From assembly GCA_965216845.1 (NCBI GenBank), contig OZ244200.1, positions 1,984,001-2,048,000 on the forward strand: a stretch of 64,000 nt of DNA, read 5' to 3'. The DNA is from Panacagrimonas sp965216845. Lineage in GTDB: Bacteria > Pseudomonadota > Gammaproteobacteria > Nevskiales > Nevskiaceae. Position numbers and translations under genes: made by a program. A model generated the notes under the pieces. It saw only the letters and a list, made by a program, of their open reading frames with translations, did no database searches and had not been told where the DNA came from. Shown here in pieces: positions 43,901 to 53,032 of this stretch; positions within the stretch are counted from its first letter, which is position 1; each line of letters opens with the position of its first letter.

Positions 43901-44181
43901 TGAAGCCGCTGCTGGACCTGGCCCGCACTGCATGCCGGGGGCGCGCCGAACCCATCCAGCCTGTCTGCCGACCCTTCAACCAGGTCACCGATGACGGCCG
44001 CAAGATGGGCTTTTATTCCGACCTGCTGGATCAGGCCATCCGCAGCATCATCCAAGTGCAGGACGAGAAGGACCTGGACAGCCTCTTCACTGGCTCACGC
44101 ACCAGCGCACTCACCAATCCCATCGCCGGGCTGGATGACTTCGAGCTGTTGTCCTTTGTGGTGGTGCAGGAACAACAATGA
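40906..44181 (+). CDS. SNF2-like helicase with N-terminal PLD-like domain
   Basis: A 1091-residue superfamily 2 helicase. The N-terminal 170 residues resemble the phospholipase D-like domain of HepA-type helicases (KLKIAASCFSIYAFAELKEQL), but the expected HxK motif reads HGF, so nuclease activity is doubtful. Helicase motifs are clear: ADSVGLGKT (about residue 275), VVIDESHNF (365), LSATPVNN (404), and QRFGRIDRIG (826) in the C-terminal lobe. It is first of five tightly packed genes with GmrSD, DUF4391, Mod and Res. ATG at 40906 was preferred over an upstream in-frame start within the RHH gene. Confidence 0.88.
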   Translation: MKLIDNINELLGDDLRRSITPGAKLKIAASCFSIYAFAELKEQLESIESLEFIFTSPTFVPDEAIKDSGRKVRREFHIPKAERERSFYGSEFEIQLKNKLTQRAIARECADWMRRKAVFRSNRSKAPMQQFACVDTGESEAVYQPLHGFTAVDLGYQQGDAVSNFVNRFDDPAYTANFLQLFDQIWNDPEKIEDVTERLCNHIASVYQENSPERIYFLMLYNIFNEFLEDISEDVLPNDRTGYQDSLIWNKLYSFQRDGATGIINKLETYNGCILADSVGLGKTFTALAVIKYYELRNRSVLVLCPKKLADNWLNYNRNLTTNPLAKDRFNYEVLCHTDLQRTSGESFGTRLDRVNWGNYDLVVIDESHNFRNNDVFKDRETRYQKLMNMVIREGVKTKVLMLSATPVNNRFTDLRNQLALAYEGESDALSAKLRTDTDIEEIFRRAQTAFNAWSRLPPDERTADAILDALDFDFFELLDSVTIARSRKHIEQFYDTTEIGTFPERRKPLAFHPPLTQRSDVIGFNDIYAQLSTVKLAVYAPVNYILPSRLPKYEALYDTEVSSGGGRLKQADRERSLQALMTTNLLKRLESSVEAFRITLQKLQDNHTRTLEKIATYKKTGRDPGFSDVTAGFADAEPEDEEFLAADDESIGGKVRISLADMDLPSWERDLEADLNIIAALLAEMQKVTPADDTKLQHIKAHINDKMNAPINAGNRKVIVFTAFADTAHYLYRNLVPGVLEAHGLHSAIVTGSDAPKSTLGRGYDFQSLLTLFAPRAKDKHHVLPDEPNEIDLLIATDCISEGQNLQDCDYLINYDIHWNPVRIIQRFGRIDRIGSPNASIQLVNYWPDISLDEYINLKERVENRMVIVDATATGDDNLLDTEASEIAYRKEQLRRLQEEVIDMEDVKTGVSITDLGLNDFRMDLLNYIKTHGELANLPSGLHAVVPADRDRGLVPGVIFTLRNRNHAVNIQQQNRLHPFYLVYIANDGEIIANHTEVKPLLDLARTACRGRAEPIQPVCRPFNQVTDDGRKMGFYSDLLDQAIRSIIQVQDEKDLDSLFTGSRTSALTNPIAGLDDFELLSFVVVQEQQ

Positions 44182-44218
44182 TGAATGACCGAGAGAACAA
44201 AGCGTACAGGGAACGCGT

Positions 44219-46060
44219 ATGACAACCTTTGACAGCACCAAAGCCTCGCTGAACGACCTGCTGCGGGAAATACGCGAAGGCAAGATTCAGCTCCCGGATT
44301 TTCAGCGCGGCTGGGTTTGGGACGATGATCATATTCGGGACCTGCTGGTCAGCATTGCCCGATCTTTTCCCATTGGCGCCGTCATGTTACTGGAAGCTGG
44401 CGGCGAAGTGCGGTTTGAAACGCGACCGGTGGAAGGTCTGGAAGGGAAGATCCCGAAGGATCAAAAGCCGGAGAAACTGATTCTCGACGGGCAGCAAAGA
44501 CTGACCACGCTCACCCAGGCGCTGGCGCTGGAGACGCCTGTAAGCACCACCACGGCCAAGGGTAAAAAGATCAAGCGCCACTACTACTTCGATATCCGCA
44601 AGGCGGTGGAGATGCCCCACGCATTGGATGAAGCCGTCATCGCCGTGGACGAGCATCGCAGACTGCTCAGCAACTTTGGTCGGGATGTGGAGCTGGATCT
44701 GTCCACCCGTGAACTGGAGTGCCAGCAACTGTATTTCCCCTGCGACAAGCTGCTGTCACCCAACGATTGGGTTGCTGACCTGTTCAAGTACAACAAGGAC
44801 GAGATCGGCACCTACTTCCAGTTCCAGGAGAAGATCATCAGCGCCTTCTCTGCCTATCAGCTTCCGGTGATCCAGCTCAAGAAGGAGACCAGCAAAGAGG
44901 CCGTTTGCTTGGTCTTTGAGAAGGTCAACACCGGCGGCGTGCAGCTATCCGTCTTCGAGCTGATCACCGCCAGCTATGCCGCGGAAGGCTACAACCTCCG
45001 GGACGACTGGTTCGGCTCGAAGGTGCGCGACGTGGATTCACGCAAGGCGCGCATCGAACAGGATGAATTGCTCAAAGGCACGGAAGCTACGGAATTCCTC
45101 CAGGCCATCAGCCTGCTCTACACCCACGAACAGCGCCAGGCGGATCTGGCCGCCGGCAAGACCGGCAAACAAGTCCGCCCGGTCAGCGCCAAGCGCGCCG
45201 ACGTGCTGCAGCTCCCCTTGTCCGCCTGGCAGCGGTGGGCCGACGACCTGGAAGCCGGCTTTCGCCAGGCCGGGAAGTTCTTGCGCAAGGAATGCTTCTA
45301 CAGTCGCCGGGAACTGCCCTACAGCACGCAACTGGTGCCGCTGGCCACGGTGCTGGCGCGCCTGGGGGACCGCTGGCTTGAGCCGCGCATTCACGACAAG
45401 CTGGCCCGCTGGTACTGGTGTGGCGTGCTGGGCGAGCTCTACGGCGGCGCGGTCGAAACCCGCATGGCCAATGACTATGAGGAACTCATGCGCTGGTTCG
45501 AGGATGATGAGGCCGTGCCCCGCACGGTGCGCGATGCTAACTTTCAGCCCGAACGCTTCGATACTCTACGCACCCGGCTGAGCGCCGCCTACAAGGGCAT
45601 CAATATCCTGGTGCTTCGCGAAGGTTCGAAGGACTGGTTCTGGAAGGCCAGCATCCGTGAACTGGACGCCAACGAGATTGCCCTGGACATCCACCATATT
45701 TTCCCGCGCAACTGGTGCGAGAATCAGGGCATTTCCAAGGATGAATACGACAGCATCCTCAACAAGACGCCCATTTCCTACAAGGCCAATCGCAAGATCG
45801 GCGGCGATGCACCGTCCCAGTATCTGCCGAGGATACAGCAGGAAAAGCAGGTGGGCCTGAGTGACGATGAGATGGATGCCTTGTTGGCCAGCCATGCCAT
45901 TGCCCCGCAACTACTCCGTGCCGACGAGTTCAAGCACTTTATCGAAGATCGCCGACACCGCCTGGCCGCACTGATCGAAAAAGCCATGGGCAAGCAGGTC
46001 AACCAGGCTTTCGAGAAGGAAGAGTACGACACCGAAGCCCTGGAGCAATTCGCCGAATGA
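44219..46060 (+). CDS. fused GmrSD-type nuclease (DUF262 + DUF1524)
   Basis: A 613-residue protein. The N-terminal DUF262 (GmrS-like) domain has IQLPDFQRGWVW (residues 23-34) and the DGQQRLTTL motif (90-98), which binds and hydrolyses nucleotides in GmrSD. The C-terminal DUF1524 (GmrD-like) part has an HNH nuclease signature near residue 490 (DIHHIFPRNWCEN) and downstream Asn residues. Fused GmrSD enzymes restrict modified phage DNA. Here it sits between the helicase and DUF4391 genes of a type III locus, and its stop overlaps the next start (ATGA). Confidence 0.87.
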   Translation: MTTFDSTKASLNDLLREIREGKIQLPDFQRGWVWDDDHIRDLLVSIARSFPIGAVMLLEAGGEVRFETRPVEGLEGKIPKDQKPEKLILDGQQRLTTLTQALALETPVSTTTAKGKKIKRHYYFDIRKAVEMPHALDEAVIAVDEHRRLLSNFGRDVELDLSTRELECQQLYFPCDKLLSPNDWVADLFKYNKDEIGTYFQFQEKIISAFSAYQLPVIQLKKETSKEAVCLVFEKVNTGGVQLSVFELITASYAAEGYNLRDDWFGSKVRDVDSRKARIEQDELLKGTEATEFLQAISLLYTHEQRQADLAAGKTGKQVRPVSAKRADVLQLPLSAWQRWADDLEAGFRQAGKFLRKECFYSRRELPYSTQLVPLATVLARLGDRWLEPRIHDKLARWYWCGVLGELYGGAVETRMANDYEELMRWFEDDEAVPRTVRDANFQPERFDTLRTRLSAAYKGINILVLREGSKDWFWKASIRELDANEIALDIHHIFPRNWCENQGISKDEYDSILNKTPISYKANRKIGGDAPSQYLPRIQQEKQVGLSDDEMDALLASHAIAPQLLRADEFKHFIEDRRHRLAALIEKAMGKQVNQAFEKEEYDTEALEQFAE

Positions 46061-46797
46061 CTGAAGCGGGCCATCCAGCGCTGATCGACTACCCCGAGCG
46101 TGCGCGCGTGGGCCGGGTGGTGCCCAAGAATCGCATTATGGTGTCTGGTGCGCCTAGTCGGCGCGTGCGCGATCAGCTCACATCTCAGCTGGCGCGAATC
46201 ACCTGGCAGTACAAGCTGGCGCCGGAGACCCTGAACCTGAAAGGCAGCAAGGCGGTGCCGGAGATTCAGATATTCCGTGTGGCGCTGAAGCCGGCCGGGG
46301 TGAGCGATGGCTTGCCGGTTGAGGTGTTGAAGTGCATCGACCGCGCCATCGGCTTCCCCCTGATTTTCGAGCTGACCATCAACCGTAAGGACGGCGCAAA
46401 CCGTGATGCCATTCGGGTAGCGGCCACCTACAAGCGGCCCAGCGAGGCGGATGCCAGTAAATGGGTGATCTTGGACTACTTCGCCACCGACTGGCTGCCG
46501 GCGGATACACCCCGGGCACCGCTGCCGGTGGCGCTGGATTTACCGCGCCTTTATGAGCAGCTCCTGTGCGAGCTTCTCCCCATTCAGCACCGCCCGGGCG
46601 AGTCCATGTCGGCGCTGGTGGAGCGCCAGGGCCGTATTACCACTATGCAGCGTGAATGCTGGCGGCTCGAAGCCCGTATTCAGCGGGAAAAACAATTCAA
46701 CCGCAAGGTCGAGCTCAACCGCCAGCTACGGGCGTTGAAGGTGGAACTCGACACCTTGCGAGAAACAACTATTGAAGGAAAAGAGCAACATGACTGA
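46057..46797 (+). CDS. DUF4391 protein
   Basis: A 246-residue protein of the DUF4391 family, which recurs beside helicases and type III restriction genes. The N-terminal half is a compact domain (PKNRIMVSGAPSRRVRDQLTSQ; FPLIFELTINRKD). The C-terminal 60 residues form a charged coiled coil (ECWRLEARIQREKQFNRKVELNRQLRALKVELDTL in part). No catalytic motif is known. It overlaps Mod by eight bases and the nuclease gene upstream by four. A structural or adaptor role is likely but inferred. Confidence 0.78.
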   Translation: MTEAGHPALIDYPERARVGRVVPKNRIMVSGAPSRRVRDQLTSQLARITWQYKLAPETLNLKGSKAVPEIQIFRVALKPAGVSDGLPVEVLKCIDRAIGFPLIFELTINRKDGANRDAIRVAATYKRPSEADASKWVILDYFATDWLPADTPRAPLPVALDLPRLYEQLLCELLPIQHRPGESMSALVERQGRITTMQRECWRLEARIQREKQFNRKVELNRQLRALKVELDTLRETTIEGKEQHD

Positions 46798-48778
46798 CAA
46801 ACCGACCCTCGATAAGCTGAAGATGCACAGCCCCGATTTGAGCCAGGACAACATCGCGAAGATCCGCGAGCTGTTCCCCGGCTGCGTGACCGAGGCACGG
46901 GACGAGACGACGGGGGCGGTACGTCTGGCGGTGGACTTCGACCAGCTGCGTCAGGAGTTGAGCGACCACATCGTGGAAGGGCCTCAGGAGCGGTATCGGT
47001 TGGACTGGCCGGGAAAACGAGAGGCGTTGGCGCTTGCGAATGCGCCTATTGCAAAAACTCTTCGCGCCTGCCGCGAGGAAAGTGTGGATTTCGACAACAC
47101 ACAAAACTTGTTCATCGAAGGAGATAACCTTGAGGCGCTAAAGTTGTTGCAAGAGACTTATCTGGGCAAGGTCAAGATGATCTATATCGACCCGCCGTAT
47201 AACACTGGAAAGGACTTCGTATACCGCGATGACTTTTCAGAGACCTCCGACGAATTTTTCGAGCGCTCAAACCAAGTGGATTTTGACGGCAATCGTTTGA
47301 TCTCGAATCCCACTAGCAACGGAAGATTTCACTCAGACTGGCTGTCTATGATTTATTCAAGGCTGCGCTTGGCTAGAAATTTTCTGGCTGATGATGGGAT
47401 CATCTTCGCAAGCATTGATGACAATGAACTACCAAACTTGACCAAAGTTTGTGATGAGGTTTTTGGTCACGAAAATCATTTGGCGACCTATACGATCAAA
47501 GTGAGATACGAGGGAAAAACTCTCGTTGAAGATATGCTTTTCCAGAAGGTTGTCGAAAACATCGTTGTTTACGCGAAGTCTCGCGCGCACGTCACGTTGG
47601 TGCAACCCACAGAAGACTACAGCTATGACAAATTTGAATGGAATGTTTCTGAAGTTGGCAAGCCGCGAACGGTTGAACTGGGCGGCAAACGAGTAGACAT
47701 TTTCGAACTGGGCACCTTTTCAATTGATAAAGTCTCGCCAAGCGCATCGGCGCTGAAGGAGATTTGGGCGACCGGATCAATTCTAGATGGCAACTCATCT
47801 GGCCGTTTCTTCAGAGATTACTTAGGAGGGAGAGCAGTTAGCGATGGCCTCGGAGTACTATACAAAGTCTGGGGCATCGGAGACGACCAGCTGGATTATC
47901 GCTACTTCACCGGACCCAAAAGAGAAGGGGCAACCAAAGGAAAATACTATCAAGGTGTGCCTTCGGGCAAGCTTGAGAGTGACTCGTTAAAAAAGAAGCC
48001 TATCGTTACTTATCTCGATTTGGCGGCTGACTTCGGAAACTGTCGACACGAAGGAGGAATCGATTTTCGTAGTGGTAAGAAACCACTCCGTCTTTTGAAA
48101 GAATTGGCAGCGATCGTGCCGCTTTGCAGTGATGATGTAGTGATGGACTTCTTTGCCGGCTCTGGCACAACGGCCCACTTCGCAATGGATATGGGGGCCG
48201 CTACGGGATTGAATCTTAGAAGCCTTTCGGTGCAAATCGCAGAAGACGTTCCGGAAGAGTCCGAAACGTTCCGCGCCGGGTTTAGGAAAATTTCTGATAT
48301 CACTAAAGAACGCATTCGCCGCGCTGGCAAAAAAATCCTCGAAGGCGAATGCCACCCCGACTGGAACCGCGATGTCGGCTTCCGGGTGCTGAAGGTCGAT
48401 ACCTCGAACATGAAGGACGTCTACTACCGCCCGGACGAGCTGAAGCAGTCCGACCTGCTCGACATGGTCGACAACGTGAAGGAAGGCCGCACGGCCGAGG
48501 ACCTGCTGTTCCAGGTGCTGGTCGATTGGGGCGTGGACCTGACGCTGCCCATCCGCCGCGAGACGGTGCAGGGCAAGACCGTGTTCTTCGTCGACGACAA
48601 CGCCCTTGTCGCCTGCTTCGACCGCGGCGTCACCGAGGATCTGGTGAAGGAGCTGGCGGGCTTTGATCCCCTGCGCGTGGTCTTCCGCGACAACGGCTTC
48701 GTCTCGGACGCGGTGAAGATCAACGTCGAACAGATCTTCCGCCAGCTCGCGCCTACAACCGACGTCAAGTCGATCTGA
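46790..48778 (+). CDS. mod: type III restriction-modification methyltransferase (Mod), beta class
   Basis: A 662-residue DNA adenine methyltransferase with motif IV (MIYIDPPYNTGK, near residue 132) before motif I (VMDFFAGSGTTAHF, near 455), the beta-class order of type III Mod proteins. The segment between them includes the target recognition domain. The middle of the gene (about 47,080-48,340) is clearly richer in A and T than both ends, suggesting replacement of the recognition region. Mod and Res together cleave at unmethylated asymmetric sites; Mod also methylates. It starts eight bases inside the DUF4391 gene. Confidence 0.9.
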   Translation: MTDKPTLDKLKMHSPDLSQDNIAKIRELFPGCVTEARDETTGAVRLAVDFDQLRQELSDHIVEGPQERYRLDWPGKREALALANAPIAKTLRACREESVDFDNTQNLFIEGDNLEALKLLQETYLGKVKMIYIDPPYNTGKDFVYRDDFSETSDEFFERSNQVDFDGNRLISNPTSNGRFHSDWLSMIYSRLRLARNFLADDGIIFASIDDNELPNLTKVCDEVFGHENHLATYTIKVRYEGKTLVEDMLFQKVVENIVVYAKSRAHVTLVQPTEDYSYDKFEWNVSEVGKPRTVELGGKRVDIFELGTFSIDKVSPSASALKEIWATGSILDGNSSGRFFRDYLGGRAVSDGLGVLYKVWGIGDDQLDYRYFTGPKREGATKGKYYQGVPSGKLESDSLKKKPIVTYLDLAADFGNCRHEGGIDFRSGKKPLRLLKELAAIVPLCSDDVVMDFFAGSGTTAHFAMDMGAATGLNLRSLSVQIAEDVPEESETFRAGFRKISDITKERIRRAGKKILEGECHPDWNRDVGFRVLKVDTSNMKDVYYRPDELKQSDLLDMVDNVKEGRTAEDLLFQVLVDWGVDLTLPIRRETVQGKTVFFVDDNALVACFDRGVTEDLVKELAGFDPLRVVFRDNGFVSDAVKINVEQIFRQLAPTTDVKSI

Positions 48779-48786
48779 GGCCGGAC

Positions 48787-51700
48787 ATGAAGCTCAAGTT
48801 CAAGGTCCAGCCCTATCAGACCAACGCCGTAAACGACGTGGTCGACTGCTTCGCCGGTCAGCCCATGACCTCTGGCCTGACCTACCGGATCGACCCCGGC
48901 CGCAAGGCGCAGGCCAGTGCCTTAGAGGAAGGATTCAAGAACGCCGACCTCGCCCTGACCGACGTGCAGATCCTGGAGAACATCCAGAAGGTCCAGCGGC
49001 GGCAGAACCTGCCCGTCTCGCAGTCCCTGACGGACTTCACGACCTTCAACACTCGTGGCGAACGCGTGCCAGTTACCGCGGCCTACAGGCGCGACGCACT
49101 GGCCGCGGCCCGCGTTCACCTCGACGTGGAGATGGAGACCGGCACGGGCAAGACCTATTGCTACATCAAGTCGATTTTCGAGATGAACAAGCGGTACGGC
49201 TGGTCGAAGTTCATCATCGTCGTACCCTCGATTGCCATTCGCGAAGGGGTGTACAAGTCATTCCAGGTGACCGCCGAGCATTTCACCGAAAGCTACGGTA
49301 AAAAGGCGCGGTTTTTCATCTATAACTCCAAGCGCCTGCACGAGGTTGAGAGCTTCTCCTCGGATGCCGGGATCAATGTGATGATCATGAATATTCAGGC
49401 GTTTGCCTCGAACGCCGCGGCGAACAGGCGTATTTATGATGAATTGGACGACTTCCAGTCGAGGAAGCCCATCGACGTAATCGCATCCAACCGCCCCGTC
49501 CTTATTTTAGACGAGCCGCAGAAGATGGAAGGCAATGCTACGAGGGCGGCGCTGCCCAAATTCAAGCCACTGTTTATCCTCCGTTACTCGGCCACGCATC
49601 GAACCCAGCATAATCGCGTGCACCGCCTGGACGCGCTCGATGCCTACAACCAGAAGCTGGTGAAGAAGATCGCCGTGCGCGGCATTCAGACCCGTGGCCT
49701 GGCCGGGACCAATGCCTACCTCTACCTGGAAGGCATAGACATCTCGAAGCAGGCCCCCATGGCTCGTGTCGAGCTGGAAGTGAAGCTGAAGTCGGGCGAG
49801 ATCAAACGGCAGCTTCGGCGGCTGGCATTCCGTGATGACCTGTTCGTCGAATCGGGTGAGCTGGATCAGTACCGGGGATTCACCATCAGCCAGGTCGATG
49901 CGGTCAACGATACGGTGGAGTTCACCAACGGTGAGGTATTGAAGGCTGGCGAGGCCAGCGGCGATGTCACCGAACGCGACATCCGGCGCATTCAGATCCG
50001 CGAGACCATCAAGGCGCATCTGGACAAGGAAAAACAGCTCTTCGCCCAGGGCATCAAAGTGCTGTCCCTGTTCTTTATCGACGAGGTGGCAAAGTACCGC
50101 GACTACGATCAGGCCGATGAGAAAGGCGAGTACGCCCGCGTGTTTGAGGAGGAGTACGCGCTGCTCAGGGATGAGTACCTGTCGGAGCTGGCGATTGATA
50201 ACGAGGCGTATCGGAAGTACCTGGATAATATCGAGCCAGCCAAAACGCACAATGGTTACTTCTCAATCGACAAGAAGACCAACCGGCTCAAGGATCCGGC
50301 GGTCGGCGCTCATTCGGTCGATTCCGATGACGTGGACGCCTACGACCTGATCCTGAAGGACAAGGAACGCTTGCTGGACTTTGCCGAGCCGACCCGTTTC
50401 ATCTTCTCTCATTCCGCGTTGCGCGAGGGCTGGGACAATCCGAACGTGTTCGTCATGTGCATGCTCAAACACAGCGACAACACCATTTCCCGCCGCCAGG
50501 AAGTTGGCCGGGGGCTGCGCCTGAGTGTTGATCAGCACGGTGACCGCATGGATCATCCGGCCGTTGTGCACGACATCAATGTGCTGACGGTGGTGGCGAG
50601 TGAAAGCTACAAGGACTTCGTGGCGGGCCTGCAGAAGGAGATTTCGGAAACTCTGTCGTCCCGGCCGCGTCAGGCGACCGAGGCGTATTTCACCGGGAAG
50701 CTGCTCACCACCGACGAGGGGCCAGTCGAAGTCACCGCCGCCATGGCGAAGCAGATCTACCGCTATTTGGTAAAGCACGATTACACCGACGATGCCGACC
50801 AGATCGCCGACGCCTACCACGATGCGAAGGCCACCGGCACCCTGGCCGAGCTACCGGAAGAGCTGACGCCCTATGCTGACCAGGTATTCCAGCTGATCGA
50901 CAGCGTCTTCAGCGACGCCCAGCTACCGCAGGTGGACGACGGTCGCAAGCCCAAGATCAACCCGCTCAATGCAAACTTCGAGAAGAAGGAATTCCAGGCG
51001 CTGTGGACGCGCATCAATCGCAAGGCCGTGTACCGGGTGGAATTTGATTCAGCGGAGCTGATCAGGAAATGTGTCAGCGCACTGGACAGGGAGTTGCGTG
51101 TCACCCCGTTGCAGTACACCGTTCAGGCCGGGCTTCAGCAGGATGGCCTGACCGATGAGCAGCTTCGCGGCGGGGACGGCTTTGCCGTTCAGGAAACCAC
51201 GACCGAGTACGGCGATTCCATCCATTCGCTAGTGAAGTATGACCTCATCGGCAAGGTGGCGGAAAACGCCCGGCTCACCCGAGACACCACGGCGGCGATA
51301 TTCAGCCAGATACAGTCGGCCGTCTTCGAGCAGTTTCGCAAGAATCCGGAGCACTTCATTGCCGAAGCCTCCCGCCTGATTGCCGAGCAGAAAGCCGCCA
51401 TGGTCATCGAGCGCCTGGCGTACAACGAGGTCGATGATCGCTACGACACCGACATCTTCACCGCCAACCAGACCGGGCAGGACTTCTCCCGCGCAACGGA
51501 GAAGCTCAAGAACCACGTCTACGATTACGCCATCACGGACTCCGATGTGGAGCGGAAATTCGTCAAAGAGCTGGACACAAGCAGCGAGGTGGTTGTCTAC
51601 GCCAAGCTGCCCCGCGGCTTCCTGATTCCGACCCCCGTTGGCGACTACAACCCGGACTGGGCGATTTCCTTCAAGGCCGGCAGCGTCCGGCACATCTACT

Positions 51701-51888
51701 TCGTCGCGGAAACCAAGGGCACGATGTCGTCGATGAAACTGCGCGAGATCGAGAAGACGAAGATCGAGTGCGCCCGAAAGTTCTTCGATGAAATCAGTCA
51801 GCGGATCACCGAGGATCGCGTCAAATATGACGTGGTCACGGACTATGCCAAGCTGATGGATGTGGTTGGGCGGGCCGCCAATGCATGA
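48787..51888 (+). CDS. res: type III restriction endonuclease Res subunit
   Basis: A 1033-residue SF2 translocase-nuclease. Helicase motifs: METGTGKTYCY (residue about 116), VLILDEPQKMEG (241), REGWDNPNVFV (544) and RRQEVGRGLRL (574). The C-terminus carries a PD-(D/E)XK-like nuclease: NPDWAISF (955) followed by FVAETKG (973). The length matches Res proteins. It begins eight bases after Mod and is likely cotranslated with it. Confidence 0.9.
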   Translation: MKLKFKVQPYQTNAVNDVVDCFAGQPMTSGLTYRIDPGRKAQASALEEGFKNADLALTDVQILENIQKVQRRQNLPVSQSLTDFTTFNTRGERVPVTAAYRRDALAAARVHLDVEMETGTGKTYCYIKSIFEMNKRYGWSKFIIVVPSIAIREGVYKSFQVTAEHFTESYGKKARFFIYNSKRLHEVESFSSDAGINVMIMNIQAFASNAAANRRIYDELDDFQSRKPIDVIASNRPVLILDEPQKMEGNATRAALPKFKPLFILRYSATHRTQHNRVHRLDALDAYNQKLVKKIAVRGIQTRGLAGTNAYLYLEGIDISKQAPMARVELEVKLKSGEIKRQLRRLAFRDDLFVESGELDQYRGFTISQVDAVNDTVEFTNGEVLKAGEASGDVTERDIRRIQIRETIKAHLDKEKQLFAQGIKVLSLFFIDEVAKYRDYDQADEKGEYARVFEEEYALLRDEYLSELAIDNEAYRKYLDNIEPAKTHNGYFSIDKKTNRLKDPAVGAHSVDSDDVDAYDLILKDKERLLDFAEPTRFIFSHSALREGWDNPNVFVMCMLKHSDNTISRRQEVGRGLRLSVDQHGDRMDHPAVVHDINVLTVVASESYKDFVAGLQKEISETLSSRPRQATEAYFTGKLLTTDEGPVEVTAAMAKQIYRYLVKHDYTDDADQIADAYHDAKATGTLAELPEELTPYADQVFQLIDSVFSDAQLPQVDDGRKPKINPLNANFEKKEFQALWTRINRKAVYRVEFDSAELIRKCVSALDRELRVTPLQYTVQAGLQQDGLTDEQLRGGDGFAVQETTTEYGDSIHSLVKYDLIGKVAENARLTRDTTAAIFSQIQSAVFEQFRKNPEHFIAEASRLIAEQKAAMVIERLAYNEVDDRYDTDIFTANQTGQDFSRATEKLKNHVYDYAITDSDVERKFVKELDTSSEVVVYAKLPRGFLIPTPVGDYNPDWAISFKAGSVRHIYFVAETKGTMSSMKLREIEKTKIECARKFFDEISQRITEDRVKYDVVTDYAKLMDVVGRAANA

Positions 51889-52024
51889 GCGGGGGAGTGT
51901 CTTCGCGGCGGAACGCGTGCTTCGAACCGGCGTGTTGGAAGGTTGTGGTTCGATGAGGAGCGCGGCGGGGATAGTTTCGCCGGTCTTGTTCTTCAGGGTT
52001 GAAAAGGGCTGAGGTGGCCGCGGA
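51889..52024. other. gap between res and the Abi gene
   Basis: 136 bases without a gene, the only sizeable break within this strand's defence block. It may hold a separate promoter for the Abi gene. Confidence 0.35.
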
Positions 52025-53032
52025 ATGTCTCGGGAGGAAATCGCCAAGCCCTGGAAAAGCTATGAGGAGCAACTGGACCTGCTGATTTCGCGTGGGTTGG
52101 CCGTTACGGATCGGTCCAGGGCGCTGGATTATTTGCAGCGCATTGGCTACTACCGGCTCAGCGGCTACTGGTATCCCTTCCGGGAGCGGTCCGGTCCTTT
52201 CATGTACCTGGATCAGCAGGGCCGGAAGCCAGCCAAGAAGCAGCGGAAAGTCGTGACCCTCGCCCTGGACCAGTTTCGGCCGGGAGCCCGTTTTGAAGAC
52301 GCTGTCAAGCTCTATGTCTTCGACAAGAAGCTACGGCTTCTGGCCATGGATGCGCTGGAGCGGATCGAGATTGCTCTGAGGGTCGATATTTCCCACACCC
52401 TTGGCGAGATCGATCCTGTTGCTTACCTGCGCCCGGAGCTGTTCCATGACAGTTTCAGCCGGGACCTGAATAACGGCAAAGGCGTGACCCGGCATCACGA
52501 ATGGCTTGGCAGGCATGCTCGCCTGATCAATGAATCCAAGGAAGAGTTCGTTCGCCACAACAAGAGCAAGTACGGTTTGCCGCTGATTATCTGGGTGGCG
52601 TGCGAGGTTTGGGACTTCGGAACAATGTCGCGTCTCTACGCCGGGATGCGGGAAGCGGAGCAGGATGCGATCTCGGCGAAGTATGGCGTCCATAATGGCC
52701 GCACGTTCGCGACCTGGCTGCGAAGCCTGAACTACCTGCGCAATGTTTGTGCGCACCACAGTCGGCTGTGGAACCGGAATATCGTGGATCAGCCGAAACT
52801 GCCGTCGATGGGGGAGGTTACCTGGGTGGGGCCGTTCGAGGATGATTCCCACCTCCGCGCCCGATGCTACCTGCTGCTGCGCATTGCGCGGCATTTGCTG
52901 CAGGTGGTGAACCCGAGCTCGAGCTGGCCTGAGCGCGTGAAGGCGCACCTGCAGACCTTTCCCGATCTGGATCACCTGAGCTTGAACCTGGCGGGGATGG
53001 GCGCGCCCGATGGCTGGGAGCACGATTGGTAG
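52025..53032 (+). CDS. Abi_2 (AbiD/AbiF) abortive-infection protein
   Basis: A 335-residue protein of the Abi_2 family: DLLISRGLAVTDRSRALDYLQRIGYYRLSGYWYPFR near the start is typical in parts. A HEPN-like R-x4-H site occurs in RNVCAHHSRLWNRN near residue 237, so it may be an RNase that stops growth after phage infection. It shares strand and island with the type III cluster but follows a 136-base gap, so it may be an independent defence gene. Confidence 0.85.
   Translation: MSREEIAKPWKSYEEQLDLLISRGLAVTDRSRALDYLQRIGYYRLSGYWYPFRERSGPFMYLDQQGRKPAKKQRKVVTLALDQFRPGARFEDAVKLYVFDKKLRLLAMDALERIEIALRVDISHTLGEIDPVAYLRPELFHDSFSRDLNNGKGVTRHHEWLGRHARLINESKEEFVRHNKSKYGLPLIIWVACEVWDFGTMSRLYAGMREAEQDAISAKYGVHNGRTFATWLRSLNYLRNVCAHHSRLWNRNIVDQPKLPSMGEVTWVGPFEDDSHLRARCYLLLRIARHLLQVVNPSSSWPERVKAHLQTFPDLDHLSLNLAGMGAPDGWEHDW

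Noticed and set aside
40906..51888. Assignment of the defence operon to DISARM or BREX
   Set aside because: No DUF1998 protein, DrmA-type helicase, PglZ or BrxC-like protein was found; the Mod/Res pair is plainly type III.
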